A stretch of 64,000 nt of DNA from Cymbomonas tetramitiformis (taxonomy: Eukaryota; Chlorophyta; Pyramimonadophyceae; Pyramimonadales; Pyramimonadaceae): assembly GCA_001247695.2 (NCBI GenBank), contig LGRX02014126.1, positions 1-64,000 of the forward strand. The letters run 5' to 3'. A program made the translations under genes and the position numbers. This document shows, in pieces, positions 61,628 through 64,000 of the stretch. The first letter of the stretch is position 1. The number at the start of each line of letters is the position of its first letter. Under the pieces are notes generated by a model that saw nothing but the letters and a program-made list of their open reading frames with translations, searched no databases and was not told where the DNA came from.

Positions 61628-63703
61628 TCACGCGATGAAGCTGCCGTCGGCGAGGTCCTCGTAGTCGTCCGTGTCGTAACCCGTGAGATAAACCTGCCCG
61701 ATGGCGGCGTGGTTCACGGTCTGAACGAACCCAGCGAACTCACCGTCCGCGTCCGCTGTGGTGGTTACCCGCGCCGATTGCAGTGGCGCGGGTTTCACAT
61801 CCTTTCCCTGCGAGACAGGCATAGCAGGGGCCGGCACGGCGGATGCCGATGCCGCCGCACCACCTGCCGGAACCTGCTCCTCCGGTGTGGCCCCCGCTGC
61901 GGCGGGTCCGCACACCAGAGCCGAAGCCTGCTGCTCGATGCCGTCAGAAGGCGGGAAAGATGCGTGTGTGAAGTGCACCTGGTGATTGGCCGCGGAGTGA
62001 ACCTCCGCGGCAAGATCGTCGAGCCGTCGGAGAATGTCGTCTCCCACGGGCTCGTCGGGAACCGACTGCTACTCCACCGAGAAGCCGTAAGCGGACACGT
62101 CGATGCCGCCCACCGCTCCCGCACAAAGCACCGCAGGCGGCCGCACGAGCAAAGGACTCCGCGCCATCGTCCGCTGCCTGCTGGAAGAGCGCACACATGG
62201 CAAGCGCATGCACCCCCTCCGCGTCCTCCTCGTCGATAGGAATGCAGAATGCCGCGGCGGAGGTGGGCGGGTGTTGGCGCCCGCCCAACGGGCAGTCGCG
62301 GTAGAAGTGGTAGCTCTCACCTTTGCCCGCCTTCTTGCACCTACCGCAGAACGGCTTTGCTCGCTGGTCGTCCCTGTCGAATCCCACGGGCGGCACCTTG
62401 TGCTGCCCCATACGGTAGCCCTTCGGCTGCTGCGCACGCTGCTGCTGCTGCTGCCGTTGCTGCACCCGCTGTTGCCGCACCACCGGAGCGCCCTCCCCGT
62501 GCTGCCGCTGTACTAACTCCTTCAGCTCCGTGATCTTCACGAGGAGGGCGTCGTACTCGCCGCTGGAGAGGTGCGCGGAGATGCCGTCCGCGCCAGAAGC
62601 CGCCTTCCCCGTGTCAGTCTGAGCCCAAGCTTGGTAGATTTCTACCACCATGGAGCGGAGCGAGGCCAACGGGACATGAGCCAAGTCAGCAGCCATGGGG
62701 TAGCGCACCTTAACCGCAGCGTAGAACGCCGGGTCAAGCCTGGTGTACAGGCTCAGCTTACGCGTAGCCTCCGTAGGTGTCCAGTCGGAGGCCCTGTTGT
62801 CCCGCACCAAACGTTGCTCCCGCGCCAAGATCGGCTGCGGGTCTACGTTTGCGGGGTAACGCAAGGCCGCATGCTCCTCCTGCTGCGACTCCCGTAGCGC
62901 CACCGGTACGCAGCCCTTGATGATGTCGACCAAAGCTCGCCGGCCATCTCGGTCAGAGGAAGCATCCGTACCCGTAGCCAGACATACGCGTTGCTGTGCT
63001 TCTCCACCACGAGAGCCAGCACGTCGTACAGAAGGCCATTCACCCGGCTCACAACCGGGGTAAGGGGGTCGTCGAGATCAAAGGACTTCAGCTCCAGCCC
63101 AGCTGACTCGAACTCCGTACGTAGCTGCACCACCAGGTCGGACAGAAGGCCAGCGTCGTCCGTACCGCGGAAAGGGCGTTTTTTGTCACCAAGAACGTCC
63201 TCGCGGACGCTCTTGGCCCAGGCACGATGAAGACGCGCCTTGTAGATCTCGTCGGTCAGCTTCGCCTGCTCCTGCAAGTAACGCCTGATGGCCACGTCGG
63301 CGTCCTCGTTCGAAGCAGGGTTGGGGGTCGGAACAGTCGGTGTCCGCACCGTCGGGCTGTTCCGAATCCCGTCGATAAGCCTCAGCGAGGCATCAATGTC
63401 GCTGTCCCTCGTGAGGGACTTCTTTGCTATGGTGGTAACACCCATAATTCTGAAAGCCTGATGGGAGGTGGTACGCCGGGGCGCGTTCGGGTAATGTCGT
63501 GGGGAAGATGCGACGCCACAGTTACGGAAGGAGCGGAAGAGCCATGCGAGCGAGGGGCACTGGAAGACGTCCTCGAGGTCGAAGGTGCTCGAGCCACCAG
63601 CCCAAAAATCGGTAGCAAGCGGGATCAGGGCAAGCGTAAAACCTAAATGAACATTGCGTCGACTAGGCCCGGTCCAGGTCGAATCCCCATAGCTGCGGCT
63701 CAA
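61628..63703 (-). pseudogene. Gag remnant of another LTR element with zinc-knuckle-like motif
   Basis: Minus-strand frames 63703-62843, 62933-61944 and 62047-61628 form one broken protein. A helical N-terminal part (GVTTIAKKSLTRDSDIDASL from about 63446; AIRRYLQEQAKLTDEIYKAR) is followed by a frameshift near 62900, a capsid-like part (WTPTEATRKLSLYTRLDPAF, YPMAADLAHVPL), a Gln/Arg-rich tract (62500-62400), then CGRCKKAGKGESYHFYRDC (C-x2-C-x9-H-x4-C, longer than a standard knuckle) and an acidic tail with YLTGYDTDDYEDLADGSF. Another frameshift lies near 62080. This matches no other gag here. No pol follows before the MITE, so it is 3' truncated. Confidence 0.6.
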
Positions 63704-64000
63704 AGACGCTCACCGCGAACAACTCATCTCAAAATTCCCGTGAGTCCCCAAACGCGCCGTCGCGCACCACCTCTCCAAGCGGCTGCTTTAGCCAATCATG
63801 GCCAAACTAGCTGTGGAATATAGCGTGGAATGGGTCCACGACCTACTGGAATATCCCGGTTCGCGGATATCAGACAGTCCTGGAACCAATATAGATAAAC
63901 TCGTATAAGAAATAAACCCTAAGCTAGATATACCCGGAACGGTCACGGAGTCGGAACGGTCTCGGTCCTAGCTACCTGTGACACCTTGATGTGTCACAAC
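63704..64000. other. No gene seen at the window end
   Basis: No sustained frame. The last bases include GTGACACCTTGATGTGTCACAAC, a small inverted repeat that resembles the TTGTCACA end of the A2-type LTR, but no LTR body is recognisable. Confidence 0.4.

Overview
This is a nuclear eukaryotic window from a repeat-rich genome. Spliced host-like genes with GT-AG introns take up only a few kilobases. The rest is layered, mostly decayed transposable elements, LTR retrotransposons above all. There is no operon structure, CRISPR array or complete tRNA/rRNA gene. Chromodomain Ty3/gypsy elements carrying DNA methyltransferases point to a green-lineage alga (prasinophyte or charophyte type), but this is inference from element content and I cannot name the species. 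Coordinates of spliced genes are approximate.

Layout. 1-5500: a GC-rich minisatellite, a TIR element, a gypsy LTR with a nested insertion, a fragment of a gypsy 5' leader and AT-rich repeats. 5534-9664 (-): a multi-exon gene ending in a PHD finger, its introns filled with CAATATG-type repeats. 9.7-12.4 kb: a fold-back element, a tRNA-like sequence, a gene fragment with duplicated mini-exons and a 55-bp satellite. 12.4-31.7 kb: gypsy element B1 (+), split by the 13.8-kb gypsy element A1 (16143-29989, -), which itself contains the 1.6-kb element X. 31.7-42.05 kb: gypsy element A2 (+), same family as A1. 42-45.2 kb: a Ty1/copia pol remnant (-). 45.2-60.3 kb: gypsy element B2 (+), interrupted by a second X copy. 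60.3-64 kb: a MITE and a gag remnant (-).

The most interesting content is that every gypsy element with a surviving 3' half carries DNA methyltransferase domains. Family A (A1, A2) has the order gag(CCHC) - aspartic protease - RT - RNase H - phage/Dam-type N6-adenine methyltransferase - integrase - chromodomain - C5-cytosine methyltransferase - LTR. Family B (B2) instead has a different, DNMT3/DRM-like C5 methyltransferase between RNase H and integrase. This looks like at least two independent captures of cytosine methyltransferases plus one adenine methyltransferase, and suggests elements able to write epigenetic marks on their own or host DNA. C5 methyltransferases in algal and dinoflagellate retrotransposons have been reported; I am not aware of, and cannot check for, the combined m6A plus m5C arrangement.

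A second notable signal is a structured RNA-like motif in family B leaders: tandem units with a hairpin of constant outer halves (CCAGGG ... ACTGG) and a central stem that changes sequence by compensatory substitution, in about 14 copies at three places. Three short TIR elements with TA target duplications (Tc1/mariner-type MITEs), two of which split gypsy reading frames exactly, and element X with two clean target-site duplications allow the order of insertions to be read directly.
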